DNA of 64,000 nucleotides from assembly GCF_034059295.1 (NCBI RefSeq), contig NZ_CP139141.1:1781001-1845000 (forward strand). Reading direction: 5' to 3'. A program made the position numbers and the translations under genes. Source of the stretch: Pseudomonas sp. HR96 (GTDB taxonomy: Bacteria; Pseudomonadota; Gammaproteobacteria; Pseudomonadales; Pseudomonadaceae). Shown here piece by piece: positions 9,001 to 17,772 of the stretch; within the stretch, counting starts at the first letter, position 1, and each line of letters starts with the position of its first letter. A model generated the notes under the pieces. The model worked only from the letters and a program-made list of their open reading frames with translations. It did not search any database and had not been told where the DNA came from.

Positions 9001-10397
9001 CAGCGTGTCGTCACGCGGTGCAGCAGTTGATCGAGCAGCGCCAGCGCCAAATCGATTTCCGGGTAGCTGATTTCCAGCGACGGCGCCAGGGTGATGACGT
9101 TCTTGTAGTAGCCACCGACGTCGAGGATCAGGCCCAGCTTGCGGCCGTCGACGAGCATGTCGCCCTTCATGCCTTCGTCGACCATCTCGTCGAGCTTGGC
9201 CTTGTCCGGGGTGAAGCCGTCATCGCCGCAGATTTCCATGCGCAGGGCCAGGCCCAGGCCGTCGACGTCGCCGACGATGCGGTAGCGCTTTTTCAGGTCC
9301 TCGAGGCCGGCGAGGAAGTATTTGCCCTTGGCCATGACCATCGCGCCGTAGTCGATCTCGCTGGTCATCTTGAACATTTCCAGACCCACCGCAGTGCCCA
9401 GCGGGTTGGAGGCGAAGGTCGAATGGGTCGAGCCTGGCGGGAAGATGCCTGGGTTGATCAGCTCTTCACGGGCCCAGATGCCGCCCAGCGGGTTGAGGCC
9501 GTTGGTCAGCGCCTTGCCGAACACCACCACGTCGGGTTTGACGTCGAAGTGCTCGATCGACCACAGCTTGCCGGTGCGGTAGAAGCCCATCTGGATTTCA
9601 TCGCAGACCATCAGGATGCCGTGCTGGTCGAGCACGTGCTTGAGCTCGCTGTAGAAGTTCATCGGCGGAATCACGTAGCCGCCGGTGCCCTGGATCGGCT
9701 CGACGTAGAACGCCGCATATTCGCACTGGCCGGTTTTCGGGTCCCATACGCCGTTGTATTCGGTCTCGAACAGGCGGGCGAACTGCTTGACGCAGTAGCT
9801 GCCGTATTCTTCCTTGGACATGCCCTTGGGGCCGCGGAAGTGGTACGGGAACGGGATGAACTGCGCACGCTCGCCGAAGTGGCCGTAGCGGCGGCGATAG
9901 CGGTAGCTCGAAGTGATCGACGAGGCGCCGAGGGTACGGCCGTGATAACCGCCTTCGAAGGCAAACATCAGGCTCTTGCCGTTGCTGGCGTTGCGCACCA
10001 CTTTGAGTGAGTCTTCGATGGACTGCGAACCACCGACGTTGAAGTGCACGCGACCGTCCAGGCCGAATTTGCGCTTGGCGTCGACGGCGATGTGTTCGGC
10101 CAGTTCGATCTTGCCTTTGTGCAGGTACTGGCTGGCGATCTGCGGCAGGGTGTCGATCTGCTGCTTGAGGGCATTGTTCAGGCGTGGGTTGGCATAGCCG
10201 AAGTTGACCGCCGAGTACCACATCTGCAGGTCGAGGTAGGCCTGCTCGTCGGTGTCGAAAACGTAGGAGCCTTCGCAGCGGCTGAAAATGCGTGGCGGCT
10301 CGACGTAGTGCACGGTGTCGCCGAATGAGCAATATCTGGCTTCCTTGTCCAGCAGCAGTTGGTCTTGCGGGCTGGCGATGCGGATGTGTTCAGACAT
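9000..10397 (-). CDS. PLP-dependent class III aminotransferase
   Basis: A 465-residue fold-type I aminotransferase starting at MSEHIRIASPQ (AGGA ten bases upstream; the longer frame lacks a site). It has the cofactor region VGGSQSIEDSLKVVR near 130, EGGYHGRTLGA near 160, the Asp of CDEIQMGFYRTG near 273 and the Schiff-base Lys in VFGKALTNGLNPLGG near 305. It belongs to the omega-amino/acetylornithine-like group; the exact donor and acceptor are not readable. The start overlaps the HAD gene by eight bases and the stop overlaps the hydrolase start by one, so these genes form a tight operon. Confidence 0.9.
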   Translation of the reverse strand: MSEHIRIASPQDQLLLDKEARYCSFGDTVHYVEPPRIFSRCEGSYVFDTDEQAYLDLQMWYSAVNFGYANPRLNNALKQQIDTLPQIASQYLHKGKIELAEHIAVDAKRKFGLDGRVHFNVGGSQSIEDSLKVVRNASNGKSLMFAFEGGYHGRTLGASSITSSYRYRRRYGHFGERAQFIPFPYHFRGPKGMSKEEYGSYCVKQFARLFETEYNGVWDPKTGQCEYAAFYVEPIQGTGGYVIPPMNFYSELKHVLDQHGILMVCDEIQMGFYRTGKLWSIEHFDVKPDVVVFGKALTNGLNPLGGIWAREELINPGIFPPGSTHSTFASNPLGTAVGLEMFKMTSEIDYGAMVMAKGKYFLAGLEDLKKRYRIVGDVDGLGLALRMEICGDDGFTPDKAKLDEMVDEGMKGDMLVDGRKLGLILDVGGYYKNVITLAPSLEISYPEIDLALALLDQLLHRVTTR

Positions 10398-11097
10398 GGT
10401 GGAAGAGTTCCTGGTGTTCAAAGGCAGTAGTGGGGGCCAGCGGGGCAGGGCTGGTGCGTTCGGCCGGCAGGCGCGAGAGCAGCTGCGCCAACTCGCCGAA
10501 GTGGTCGAAGCGGGCGTGCGCGATACCCTCGCGAGCGCAGTAGTCGGCCAGGCTGCCCTTGGCGAAGACGAAGTCGGCGCTGGAGGCCACGCACATGTCC
10601 GACTTGCCGTCGCCGATCACCAGCACGCGGCGATCCTGTGGAGTGGACTTGCATTTGCAGTTGCCGGAAGCCGCGCGGCAGGCGTCGCTGGAATACGGGA
10701 AGTCGATGCGCCAGCTGTCCGGGCCGGTCTGGCGCAGGCGGTTGGCCAGGATCGGCAGCAGGGTGCAGTAGTGCCGCGAAAGGATGCGCGCGATGCCTTG
10801 TTCGATGCCGTCGCTGACCACTTCGATGGTGGCGCCGCGTTCGCGGACCAGGTCGACGAAGTCGGGGAACTGCGGATCGATGTCGACGCTGTCGAAGTAT
10901 TCCAGCAGTTGCGCGGGCGTTGCCCTGACCATGGACAGCTGGCGGCTCAGGCATTCGCGCGAGCCGATCTCGCCGGCCAGCCACTGTGCTTCGACCGTTT
11001 CCCATTCCGGGCCGGCGAAGCGTTGAAGAATGTTGTCGATGACGTCGCTGCGGGTGATGGTCCCGTCGAAGTCACACACGATATGCCACTGCATCAT
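10390..11097 (-). CDS. HAD-IB phosphatase, MtnX-like
   Basis: A 235-residue HAD phosphatase beginning MMQWHIVCDFDGT, with the nucleophile and acid at D9 and D11. Motif II is EVVSDG near 93 and motif III/IV is VIGDGKSDMC near 170. A Cys-rich insert (SDACRAASGNCKCKS) lies before motif III and is seen in MtnX/phosphoserine-phosphatase-like proteins. The first of two adjacent ATGs has AGGTG seven bases upstream. It is the first gene of the five-gene operon and overlaps the aminotransferase by eight bases. The methionine-salvage name should not be taken as function: no other methionine-salvage gene is nearby. Confidence 0.87.
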   Translation of the reverse strand: MMQWHIVCDFDGTITRSDVIDNILQRFAGPEWETVEAQWLAGEIGSRECLSRQLSMVRATPAQLLEYFDSVDIDPQFPDFVDLVRERGATIEVVSDGIEQGIARILSRHYCTLLPILANRLRQTGPDSWRIDFPYSSDACRAASGNCKCKSTPQDRRVLVIGDGKSDMCVASSADFVFAKGSLADYCAREGIAHARFDHFGELAQLLSRLPAERTSPAPLAPTTAFEHQELFHHV

Positions 11098-11161
11098 CTG
11101 CAAGCACCTAGTCAATGGAGCACGGTGTTCAAGGGCGCGCTGGGCGCTTGCAGAGGGCTAT

Positions 11162-11177
11162 AGCAGGGGCCGTGCCA
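11162..11177 (-). promoter_or_regulatory. Sigma-54 (-24/-12) promoter of the HAD-aminotransferase-hydrolase-kinase-regulator operon
   Basis: On the minus strand the sequence is TGGCACGGCCCCTGCT, matching TGGCACGnnnnTTGCW at all but one position, with GG and GC at exact spacing. The predicted start is near 11151, giving a leader of about 54 bases to the HAD gene. The operon ends with a sigma-54 activator, which supports the call. Confidence 0.75.
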
Positions 11178-11382
11178 GCAGACGGCGGTCGGCCAGTCGA
11201 AAGTTCAACTCGTTGATTTTCATGAAGTAATTTTGAGTAGATAGAGCCGCCGAGCGCTTTCTGCAGGCTGGGGCAGGACCACCAAGCTACAATTTTTGTA
11301 GCTCGCTACAAAGAACATCAGTGCTTGCGCACCGGGGGACGGTCGCGGCTTCATGCGCGCCTGTATCTACAGAGTTGCCGTC

Positions 11383-12156
11383 ATGAAATTCGTTCGTTGC
11401 TGGCTGCTGGGCGCACTGCTCAGCGGCGTCGTGCAGGCCGATGCACTGCAGGGTGAAGCAGGCGCCGGCTTGTCCTGGCAAGTTCGCGACCCCAGTGGCA
11501 GCCGCCACGAGGTCAAGCCGATGCCGTACTCCGACCTGCAGTGGCAAGGACTGGACCTGGACTCCGAAGACGGCCTGTCGTTGACTGCGGTCAAGGGCTA
11601 CGGGCTGAGTGCCGGGCCTTTCGTCAACTATATTCCCGGACGCACCGCCAACGGTTCGCTGCGCGGCCTGCGCGACGTCGACGACATGGGCGAGGGCGGC
11701 GCCTTCATCGCCTTCAGCCTGGCGCCCTGGTGGCGCCTGTCGGCCCAGGCCGGCCATGCCTTCGGTGCCGGCAGTGGGCAGGGCGGGGCGCTCGGCAAGC
11801 TGGCCGGCGAACTGGACTACCCCCTGGGCGGCGGCCCCAGCGAGAAGGAGACGATTTACGGCAGCACCGAGCTGACCGCGCATTACGGCGACCAGCGCTA
11901 CGAGCAGACTTTTTTTGGCATCGCTCCAGCGCAAAGCCAGGCTTCAGGACTGAACCCCTACCGAGCCAGCGGCGGCCTGCAGGACATCACCCTGAGCCAG
12001 GGCGCGCAGATTCCGCTGAGCGCCCATTGGTCGTGGCTGGGCAACGTCAGCTGGATACACCTTGAAGGCTCGGCGGCGGACAGCAGCCTGGTGCGCGTGC
12101 ATGGCCAGGTCAACCAGGCGCAAGTGCAGACGGCTATCGCCTACCGCTTCGACTGA
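11383..12156 (+). CDS. MipA/OmpV-family outer membrane protein
   Basis: A 257-residue protein with a signal peptide (MKFVRCWLLGALLSGVVQA then DALQGE). The mature part has repeated amphipathic strands and ends in ...AIAYRF-D, close to the aromatic C-terminus of outer membrane beta-barrels. The pattern (GLSAGPFVNYIPGRT near 75, MGEGGAFIAFSLAPWW near 100) fits MipA/OmpV scaffolding or small-molecule porins. I chose the inner ATG because it directly starts the signal peptide, although no strong ribosome site is visible. It is divergent from the five-gene operon, and the spacer between them holds the -24/-12 site on the other strand. Confidence 0.75.
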   Translation: MKFVRCWLLGALLSGVVQADALQGEAGAGLSWQVRDPSGSRHEVKPMPYSDLQWQGLDLDSEDGLSLTAVKGYGLSAGPFVNYIPGRTANGSLRGLRDVDDMGEGGAFIAFSLAPWWRLSAQAGHAFGAGSGQGGALGKLAGELDYPLGGGPSEKETIYGSTELTAHYGDQRYEQTFFGIAPAQSQASGLNPYRASGGLQDITLSQGAQIPLSAHWSWLGNVSWIHLEGSAADSSLVRVHGQVNQAQVQTAIAYRFD

Positions 12157-12262
12157 GGTTCTCTCAAGAAAGCCGCTGGCCAGTCGATAAATTGGGCACG
12201 GCGGTCTTCGGATCGTCATCAAGAGTCGGTATCAAGGGCTGACTTGCCGAGGACCACAGTTC

Positions 12263-12445
12263 ATGAACATGCGTGCATTGCACATCGCTGCGTTTCTTTC
12301 CTTGTCGGCGCTGATCTTCTTCGCCCTGGATTTCACCGCGCGCGCCGGCAGCGACAACGAGCTGGCGCTGCACTTCGACCAGCATCCGGCTGCGGCGCCC
12401 TACCTGTGCGTGGTCAAGGGCAAGCCGGTCAAACGGGTGGTTTGA
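12263..12445 (+). CDS. Small hypothetical protein with signal peptide or membrane anchor
   Basis: A 60-residue frame, MNMRALHIAAFLSLSALIFF..., with one hydrophobic segment at 7-22 followed by a short polar tail ending VVKGKPVKRVV. A GAGGA lies ten bases before the ATG. It sits between the MipA-like gene and an aminotransferase, with no overlap. I do not recognise a family. The combination of start site, hydrophobic segment and position supports a real short gene, but no functional statement is possible. Confidence 0.45.
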   Translation: MNMRALHIAAFLSLSALIFFALDFTARAGSDNELALHFDQHPAAAPYLCVVKGKPVKRVV

Positions 12446-12566
12446 GTCGATCGTGCCGGCAAGCCAACATGCCTGGGCGGAATGACATCCTGCGCAAACC
12501 TCGCTTGTCCGCCGCCTGACCCCCGCCGATACTGCAGGCTCGATCTGGCCACCTGCGACAGCCCCC

Positions 12567-13766
12567 ATGCCTGACTATCGTTTCTCCAGCGCGTTCCAGG
12601 CGCCCACCGGCTCGGTGATTCGCGAGCTGTTCAAGTACCTGTCCCTGCCGGGGATGATTTCTTTCGCCGGCGGTTACCCTGCCGCGCAATTCTTCGACCG
12701 TACCGCCCTGGCTGCGGCCAGTGCGCAGGCGTTTGCCGAGGCTCCCCTCGATTGCCTGCAATACGCCGCCACCGAAGGCCTGCCCGCTTTGCGTGAGCAG
12801 CTCTCGCTGCTGATGGGCCGGCGCGGTGCACAGGTGAGCATGGACCAGGTGCTGGTCACCACCGGCTCGCAACAGGGCCTGGACTTGCTGATCAAGGTGC
12901 TACTCGAACCCGGCGACACCGTGCTGGTGGAGCGTCCCGGCTACCCGGCGGCGTTGCAGGCCTTGCGCATGGCTGGCGCCCGGGTGCTGAGCGCTGTCAC
13001 CGACCGCGACGGCCTGGACACCGAGCGCCTGGCCGCGCAACTGGCTGCGCTGGCGCCGGGCACGGTGCGCCTGCTGTACTGCGTGCCGACCTTCGCCAAC
13101 CCCACCGGCGCCTGCCTGCCACTGGCTCGCCGTGAGCAGCTGCTGGCTTTGGCCGCGCGGCATGACCTGCTGATCGTCGAGGATGATCCCTACGGCGCAC
13201 TGCGATTCTCCGGCCAGGCGTTGCCTTCGCTGCTGGAGCTGTCGCAGCGCAGCGACGACGCCCAGGGCCGGGTGGTACACCTGTCGAGCCTGTCGAAGGT
13301 GATTGCCCCGGGTCTGCGCCTGGGCTGGATGGTCGCGCCGGATGCGATCAACCAGCGCTGCCGCATCGCCAAGCAGACTGTGGACCTGTGTACGTCACCC
13401 TGGGCTCAGCAAATCGCTGCCGAGTATCTGCGCGGGGGTGCGCTTGAAGTGGCCTTGCCGGGATTGCTGGCGGGGTATCGCGACAAGTGCCAGCGCATGC
13501 TGACGGGCCTGGCGGAGCTGGAGGAATACATCGAGATCAGTCCGCCAGCCGGCGGCATGTTCATCTGGGGCAAGTGCCGCCAGGGGGTGAGTGCCCAGGC
13601 GTTGCTGGAGCAGGCGATCGAACGGCGCGTGCTGTTCGTGCCGGGGGCGGCCTTCTACGCCGAGGCGCCGGAACTGGACAGCTTGCGCTTGTCGTTCGCA
13701 GCGCCGGATCTGCAGCAGATCGATACCGGCCTGGAGCGGTTGGGCGAGGCGTTCAAGCGCCTCTGA
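12567..13766 (+). CDS. PLP-dependent class I/II aminotransferase (LysN/MocR-like catalytic domain)
   Basis: A 399-residue fold-type I aminotransferase without a DNA-binding domain. It shows ISFAGGYPAAQFFD near residue 30, the phosphate-binding TTGSQQGLDLL near 98, VPTFANPTG near 172, EDDPYGALRF near 200, the PLP Lys in LSSLSKVIAPGLRLGW near 240, and the Arg of LRLSFA near the end. This matches the 2-aminoadipate/valine-pyruvate-type group; the physiological amino acid is not deducible. It appears monocistronic and ends just before a REP-like hairpin. No clear ribosome site precedes the ATG, but the N-terminus aligns with the family start. Confidence 0.88.
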   Translation: MPDYRFSSAFQAPTGSVIRELFKYLSLPGMISFAGGYPAAQFFDRTALAAASAQAFAEAPLDCLQYAATEGLPALREQLSLLMGRRGAQVSMDQVLVTTGSQQGLDLLIKVLLEPGDTVLVERPGYPAALQALRMAGARVLSAVTDRDGLDTERLAAQLAALAPGTVRLLYCVPTFANPTGACLPLARREQLLALAARHDLLIVEDDPYGALRFSGQALPSLLELSQRSDDAQGRVVHLSSLSKVIAPGLRLGWMVAPDAINQRCRIAKQTVDLCTSPWAQQIAAEYLRGGALEVALPGLLAGYRDKCQRMLTGLAELEEYIEISPPAGGMFIWGKCRQGVSAQALLEQAIERRVLFVPGAAFYAEAPELDSLRLSFAAPDLQQIDTGLERLGEAFKRL

Positions 13767-13774
13767 CTGGCCCC

Positions 13775-13868
13775 GGTGGGAGGGGGCAGAGCCCCCGATT
13801 TGTTGATCTTGCCCTTGAGCAGATCAAACCGGCCTTGCGGCCTCTCGGGGGCCTGGCCCCCTCCCACG
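13775..13868. repeat. REP-like hairpin element between convergent genes
   Basis: GGTGGGAGGGGGC at 13775 is repeated in inverted form as GCCCCCTCCCAC near 13867, with inner GGGGGC/GCCCCC and GGCCTTGCGGCC stems. It is related in sequence to the 146-bp tandem unit at 3.5 kb. It lies between convergent genes and could serve as a bidirectional terminator. Confidence 0.75.
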
Positions 13869-13908
13869 TCAAGCAGCAGCCAGATTCATTTCTCCCCGCT
13901 TGCGCGCC

Positions 13909-14697
13909 TTACCAGAACACCTTGACCAGCAAGCTGGCGGTGTTCTGGTTGGTGTCGAAGTCCGAGGTGCTTTCGATGCCGTACTTGTCTTTCCAGTAGT
14001 CATACTCGAAACCCACATACAACTTCTGCGGCGTCATGTGCAGGGCCTTGCCCAGGTCGTACTTGACCTGCGGGTTGACGTGCACGTTCTTGTGGTAGGT
14101 GCCGCGGCTGTTGCTGTCGCTCTGGGTGACCCAGTCGATGTAGCCGTCGATGAGGATGTCGGAGTTGCCCACCGGAATGGTGTACGACCACACCGGGGTG
14201 ATCTGCCAGATGTTGTCGCCCGGGCGGTCGCCGCGGCTGTGGCGGTTGTAGAAGTTCAGCTGGAAGTAGTCGAAGCCGGGAATCTTCAGGTCCAAGCCCG
14301 GGCCGATCAGCCAGGATTCGACGTCGCCTTCACCGAACTCGTAGGTGCCGGCCAGGAGCACGTCCTTGATCGGGCCGAAGTTGAAGTCATGGCCGCTAAT
14401 CTTGGCCAGCGACAGACGCGGGCTGTACTCGCCGTACAGCGTATTGGCGCCGACGTCGGAGTCGGGCTTGCCGTTGTAGAAGATGTTGTCGACGAACAGG
14501 AAGTTGTCCCCGTACTTCCACGAGTCGGCGTATTCGAAGGTCACCGTCTGCTGGTTCGGCGGGTTGACCTTGAAGTTCTGCCCATTGAGGTAGGTCAGGC
14601 TGTAGCTCTGCCATTGGAAGATGCCGTCGTCGGCCATGGCATGGCTGGCGGCGAACAGACTGCCGGCAAGCATCAAGCTGGTAAAGGTGCGCTTCAT
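13909..14697 (-). CDS. Tsx/OmpK-family nucleoside-specific channel-like outer membrane protein
   Basis: A 262-residue protein from the ATG at 14697 (GGGAG upstream), with signal peptide MKRTFTSLMLAGSLFAASHA-MA and mature start DDGIFQWQSYSLTYLNG. It ends ...SLLVKVFW, with the terminal aromatic residue of outer membrane barrels. The repeated aromatic strands (LYGEYSPRLSLAKISG, FDYFQLNFYNRHSRGD) are typical of Tsx/OmpK. It would let nucleosides or related small solutes cross the outer membrane. It lies downstream of the urate-permease end of the purine operon and has its own possible -24/-12 promoter. Confidence 0.82.
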   Translation of the reverse strand: MKRTFTSLMLAGSLFAASHAMADDGIFQWQSYSLTYLNGQNFKVNPPNQQTVTFEYADSWKYGDNFLFVDNIFYNGKPDSDVGANTLYGEYSPRLSLAKISGHDFNFGPIKDVLLAGTYEFGEGDVESWLIGPGLDLKIPGFDYFQLNFYNRHSRGDRPGDNIWQITPVWSYTIPVGNSDILIDGYIDWVTQSDSNSRGTYHKNVHVNPQVKYDLGKALHMTPQKLYVGFEYDYWKDKYGIESTSDFDTNQNTASLLVKVFW

Positions 14698-14785
14698 TGT
14701 GTTGCTCCCTGTCATCGGTCTTTGGTGAGTTCTAATATTTTTGTTTTGTCTGGTTGGTCAGCTTTTTAAGGTGCGCGAGCTCTAG

Positions 14786-14801
14786 AGCAAAACCTGCGCC
14801 A
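14786..14801 (-). promoter_or_regulatory. Possible sigma-54 promoter of the Tsx-like gene
   Basis: Minus strand TGGCGCAGGTTTTGCT: the -24 GG, the -12 GC and the spacing match sigma-54 promoters, with two or three mismatches in the ACG part. The predicted start near 14775 gives a leader of about 78 bases. Confidence 0.45.
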
Positions 14802-14942
14802 ACTTTGTCAGGGCCGTAAGACGGCCTTGCGCCGCCAGAAATCACGTCGCAATGCCGTTTGGGTGCTCCTTGATGGAGCGTGTGGAAAGTGGCGCAGACA
14901 AAAGTGGGGCGTTTGGTCAGCTTTGCGACCGACCCGCCCTGG

Positions 14943-16295
14943 CTAGTGGTGCGCGGCCTGGTTCATGCGCTCGCGCCCGGCGCCGCCCAATACGTTGAAC
15001 AACAGGTTGAGCAGTACCGCGCTGAGCGTCGCCATGGCGATGCCGCTGTGGGTGATGGGGTTCATCCACAGCGGCAGGTGTGCGAAGAACTCGGGGCGCA
15101 CCACCGGGATCAGCCCCATGCCGACGCTCACCGCCACCAGCAACTGATTACGACGGTCGCCGATATCGGCCTGCTGGAGGATCTTGATGCCGGTGGCCGC
15201 GACCATGCCGAACATGGCGATGGCTGCGCCGCCCAGTACGGCTGGCGGAATGGAAGCCACCAGCAGGGCCGCCTTGGGCAGCAGCGAGAGGGCGATCAGC
15301 AGCAGCCCGGCGACGGCGGTCACCGAGCGGCAACGCACGCCGGTCATCTGCACAAGGCCGATGTTCTGGGCAAACGAGGAATGGGTGAAAGTGTTGAAGA
15401 AGCCGGCCACGAACGACGCGGCGGCGTCGCACAGCAGGCCGCGACGGAGCATGCCGGGGGTCACTTCGCGGTCGGTGATGGTTCCCAGGGCGAGGAACAT
15501 GCCGGTGGATTCGACGAAGATGATCACCACCACCAGGCACATCGACAGCACCGGCGCCAGGCCGAAGGTCGGCAGGCCGAAATGCAGTGGAGTGACCACA
15601 CGCAGCCAGGGCGCATCGCTCAAGCCGCCGAGGTCGACCATGCCGAGCATGCCGGCCACGGCGTAGCCCACACCCATGCCGATCAGTACGGCAATGTTCA
15701 CCCAGAAACCGCCCATGAAGCGGTTTACCAGAAGAATGATGCCCAGCACCATCGCCGCCACCGCCAGGTACAGCGGCGCGCCGAATTCGCTGGCGTGGGC
15801 GCCGCCACCAGCCCAGTTGACCGCCACCGGGAACAGCGACAGGCCGATGGAGGTGATCACCGTGCCGGTGACCAGCGGCGGGAAGAAGCGCACGATCTTC
15901 GACATGAACGGCGCGATCAGCAGGCCGAAAAAGCCGGCGGCGATGGTCGCGCCGAAGATGCCGGTCAGGCCTACGCCCTGCATGCCGGCCATGGCCACCA
16001 TGCTGCCAACGGCGGCGAAGCTGGCACCCATCATCACCGGCATGCGGATGCCGATGCCGCCGATCCCCAGTGACTGGACAATGGTGGCGGCACCGGCGAC
16101 CAGCAGGTCGGCGTTGATCAGAAAGGCGATTTCATCTCGGGAGAGGCCGGCGGCTTGTCCGACGATCAGCGGCACCGCAATGGCGCCTCCGTACATCAGC
16201 AGAACGTGCTGCAGACCCACAAGGATCAGTTGCAGCAGGGGCAGGGGCTGTCGTGGTGGCGGCGCGGGAATGCGCGCCTGGTCGGACTCGGACAT
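14943..16295 (-). CDS. Uric acid/xanthine permease, NCS2 (NAT) family
   Basis: A 450-residue permease with about 14 hydrophobic segments. The NAT elements are QHVLLMYGGAIAVPLI near 30, FVESTGMFLALGTI near 235 and the signature-type stretch SFAQNIGLVQMTGVRCR near 290. It should import urate or xanthine by proton or cation symport. It is the last gene of a six-gene run puuE-uraD-alc-allA-puuD-permease, 117 bases after puuD, which favours urate as substrate (inference). A GAGGT sits before the ATG. The N-terminal Pro-rich tail (PAPPPRQPLP) is cytoplasmic. Confidence 0.9.
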   Translation of the reverse strand: MSESDQARIPAPPPRQPLPLLQLILVGLQHVLLMYGGAIAVPLIVGQAAGLSRDEIAFLINADLLVAGAATIVQSLGIGGIGIRMPVMMGASFAAVGSMVAMAGMQGVGLTGIFGATIAAGFFGLLIAPFMSKIVRFFPPLVTGTVITSIGLSLFPVAVNWAGGGAHASEFGAPLYLAVAAMVLGIILLVNRFMGGFWVNIAVLIGMGVGYAVAGMLGMVDLGGLSDAPWLRVVTPLHFGLPTFGLAPVLSMCLVVVIIFVESTGMFLALGTITDREVTPGMLRRGLLCDAAASFVAGFFNTFTHSSFAQNIGLVQMTGVRCRSVTAVAGLLLIALSLLPKAALLVASIPPAVLGGAAIAMFGMVAATGIKILQQADIGDRRNQLLVAVSVGMGLIPVVRPEFFAHLPLWMNPITHSGIAMATLSAVLLNLLFNVLGGAGRERMNQAAHH

Positions 16296-16412
16296 GCAAC
16301 ACCTCGGTTTCTTGTTTTTGTTGTGTTGTAACGGTCTTGCGGTAAACGGTGCGGGACCGGGCCGCCCGCAAGCAGGCAGCGTCGATTGTCCGGGCGTGCC
16401 CGGCCCCGGCGG

Positions 16413-17756
16413 TCAGTTGATCGACGCCCCCTTGCTCACCCATTGGCCGATCAGGTCACGCTCTTCCTGGGTCATCTTGGTCATGTTGCCCAGCGGCATG
16501 ATCTGGCTGGTCACGGCTTGCGCCTGGATGCGCGGGGCCATGGCCTGGATCTGCTGCGGGGTGTCGAACATCACGCCGGCCGGCGCGGTGCTGAACAGCG
16601 GGCTGGTCGGGTTGGCCGAGTGGCACACGGCGCAGCGCTCGTGAATCACGCTTTGCACCTTGTGGAAGTCACTGCCGCCCGCCGCAGCCGTCGCTGGCGC
16701 AGGCGCTGCTGTAGTTGCGGCGGCCGGTGCCGCAGCGGGTGCCGCAGCAGTGGCAGGCGCAGGCGCTGGCTGTTCGTCGGCACGTACCCCACCCACGGCC
16801 GTTTCCGGCATCGGCTGGTATTCGATCGGCGCATTGGCGGCGGCCGCAGCGGCCCCCGGGTGACGCTCGGGGCCGGTGGCGTAGGCCAGGCAGATGATGC
16901 CCAGGGCGGCTACAGGCATGACCCAGGCGTACTTGCCGCTGTCGTGGCGGGTGTTGAAGTAGTGTCGGACCAGGACCGCGCACACGGCAATGCCGGCCAG
17001 GATCAGCCAGTTGTACTTGCTGCCGTAGGTGCTCGGAAAGTGGTTGCTGATCATGATGAACAGCACCGGCAGGGTGAAGTAGTTGTTGTGACGCGAACGC
17101 AGCAGGCCTTTGGCTGGCAGGGTCGGGTCAGGTGTGCGGTTCTCGGCGATGGCCGCCACCAGCGCGCGCTGGGCGGGCATGATGATACGGAACACGTTGC
17201 CGACCATGATGGTGCCGATCAGCGCGCCGGTGTGCAGGTAGGCGCCGCGGCCGCTGAAGATCTGGCTGTAGCCGAAGCAGGCGAGAATGATCAGCACGAA
17301 CAGGATCAGGCCGAGCAGGGCAGGGCGCTTGCCCAGTGGCGAGTCGCACAGCACGTCGTACACCAGCCAGCCGATGGCCAGCGAGCCCAGGCCGATACCG
17401 ATGCCTTCGATGCCGGTCAACGAGCTGCCCGGCTGCAGCAGGTACAGGGTCGGGTTGGAATAGAACACGATGCACAGCAGGGTCACGCCCGACATCCAGG
17501 TCCAGTAGGCTTCCCATTTGAACCAGTGCAGGTTGTCCGGCATTTTTGGCGGGGCCAGTTTGTACTTCTCCAGGTGGTAGATACCGCCACCATGGATCGC
17601 CCAAAGGTCGCCCGACAGGCCGTCGCGCGGGTTGACCCGGTTAAGGTTGTTTTCCAGCCAGACGAAATAGAATGAGGCACCGATCCAGGCGATGCCGACG
17701 ATCATGTGAATCCAGCGCACGCTCAAATTGAGCCATTCGATCAGATGTGCTTCCAC
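16413..17756 (-). CDS. puuD: Urate hydroxylase PuuD (membrane urate oxidase with cytochrome c domain)
   Basis: A 447-residue fusion starting at GTG 17756, with AGAGG eight bases upstream. Residues 1-310 form a membrane domain of about eight helices with conserved His and Glu (IHMIVGIAWIGASFYFVWLE). A linker of Ala/Pro/Thr (about 330-365) leads to a cytochrome c domain with one CAVCH haem motif and Met ligands in QIMPLGNMTKM. PuuD proteins oxidise urate to 5-hydroxyisourate and pass electrons to the respiratory chain, without the H2O2 made by soluble uricase. No soluble uricase gene is visible here, so this is the urate-oxidising step of the locus. It sits 48 bases after allA. Confidence 0.95.
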   Translation of the reverse strand: MEAHLIEWLNLSVRWIHMIVGIAWIGASFYFVWLENNLNRVNPRDGLSGDLWAIHGGGIYHLEKYKLAPPKMPDNLHWFKWEAYWTWMSGVTLLCIVFYSNPTLYLLQPGSSLTGIEGIGIGLGSLAIGWLVYDVLCDSPLGKRPALLGLILFVLIILACFGYSQIFSGRGAYLHTGALIGTIMVGNVFRIIMPAQRALVAAIAENRTPDPTLPAKGLLRSRHNNYFTLPVLFIMISNHFPSTYGSKYNWLILAGIAVCAVLVRHYFNTRHDSGKYAWVMPVAALGIICLAYATGPERHPGAAAAAANAPIEYQPMPETAVGGVRADEQPAPAPATAAAPAAAPAAATTAAPAPATAAAGGSDFHKVQSVIHERCAVCHSANPTSPLFSTAPAGVMFDTPQQIQAMAPRIQAQAVTSQIMPLGNMTKMTQEERDLIGQWVSKGASIN

Positions 17757-17772
17757 AGTTACTACCTCTTGC

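Noticed and set aside
10390..11097. Naming the HAD gene mtnX and linking it to methionine salvage
   Set aside because: No other methionine-salvage gene nearby; the neighbours point to a different pathway.
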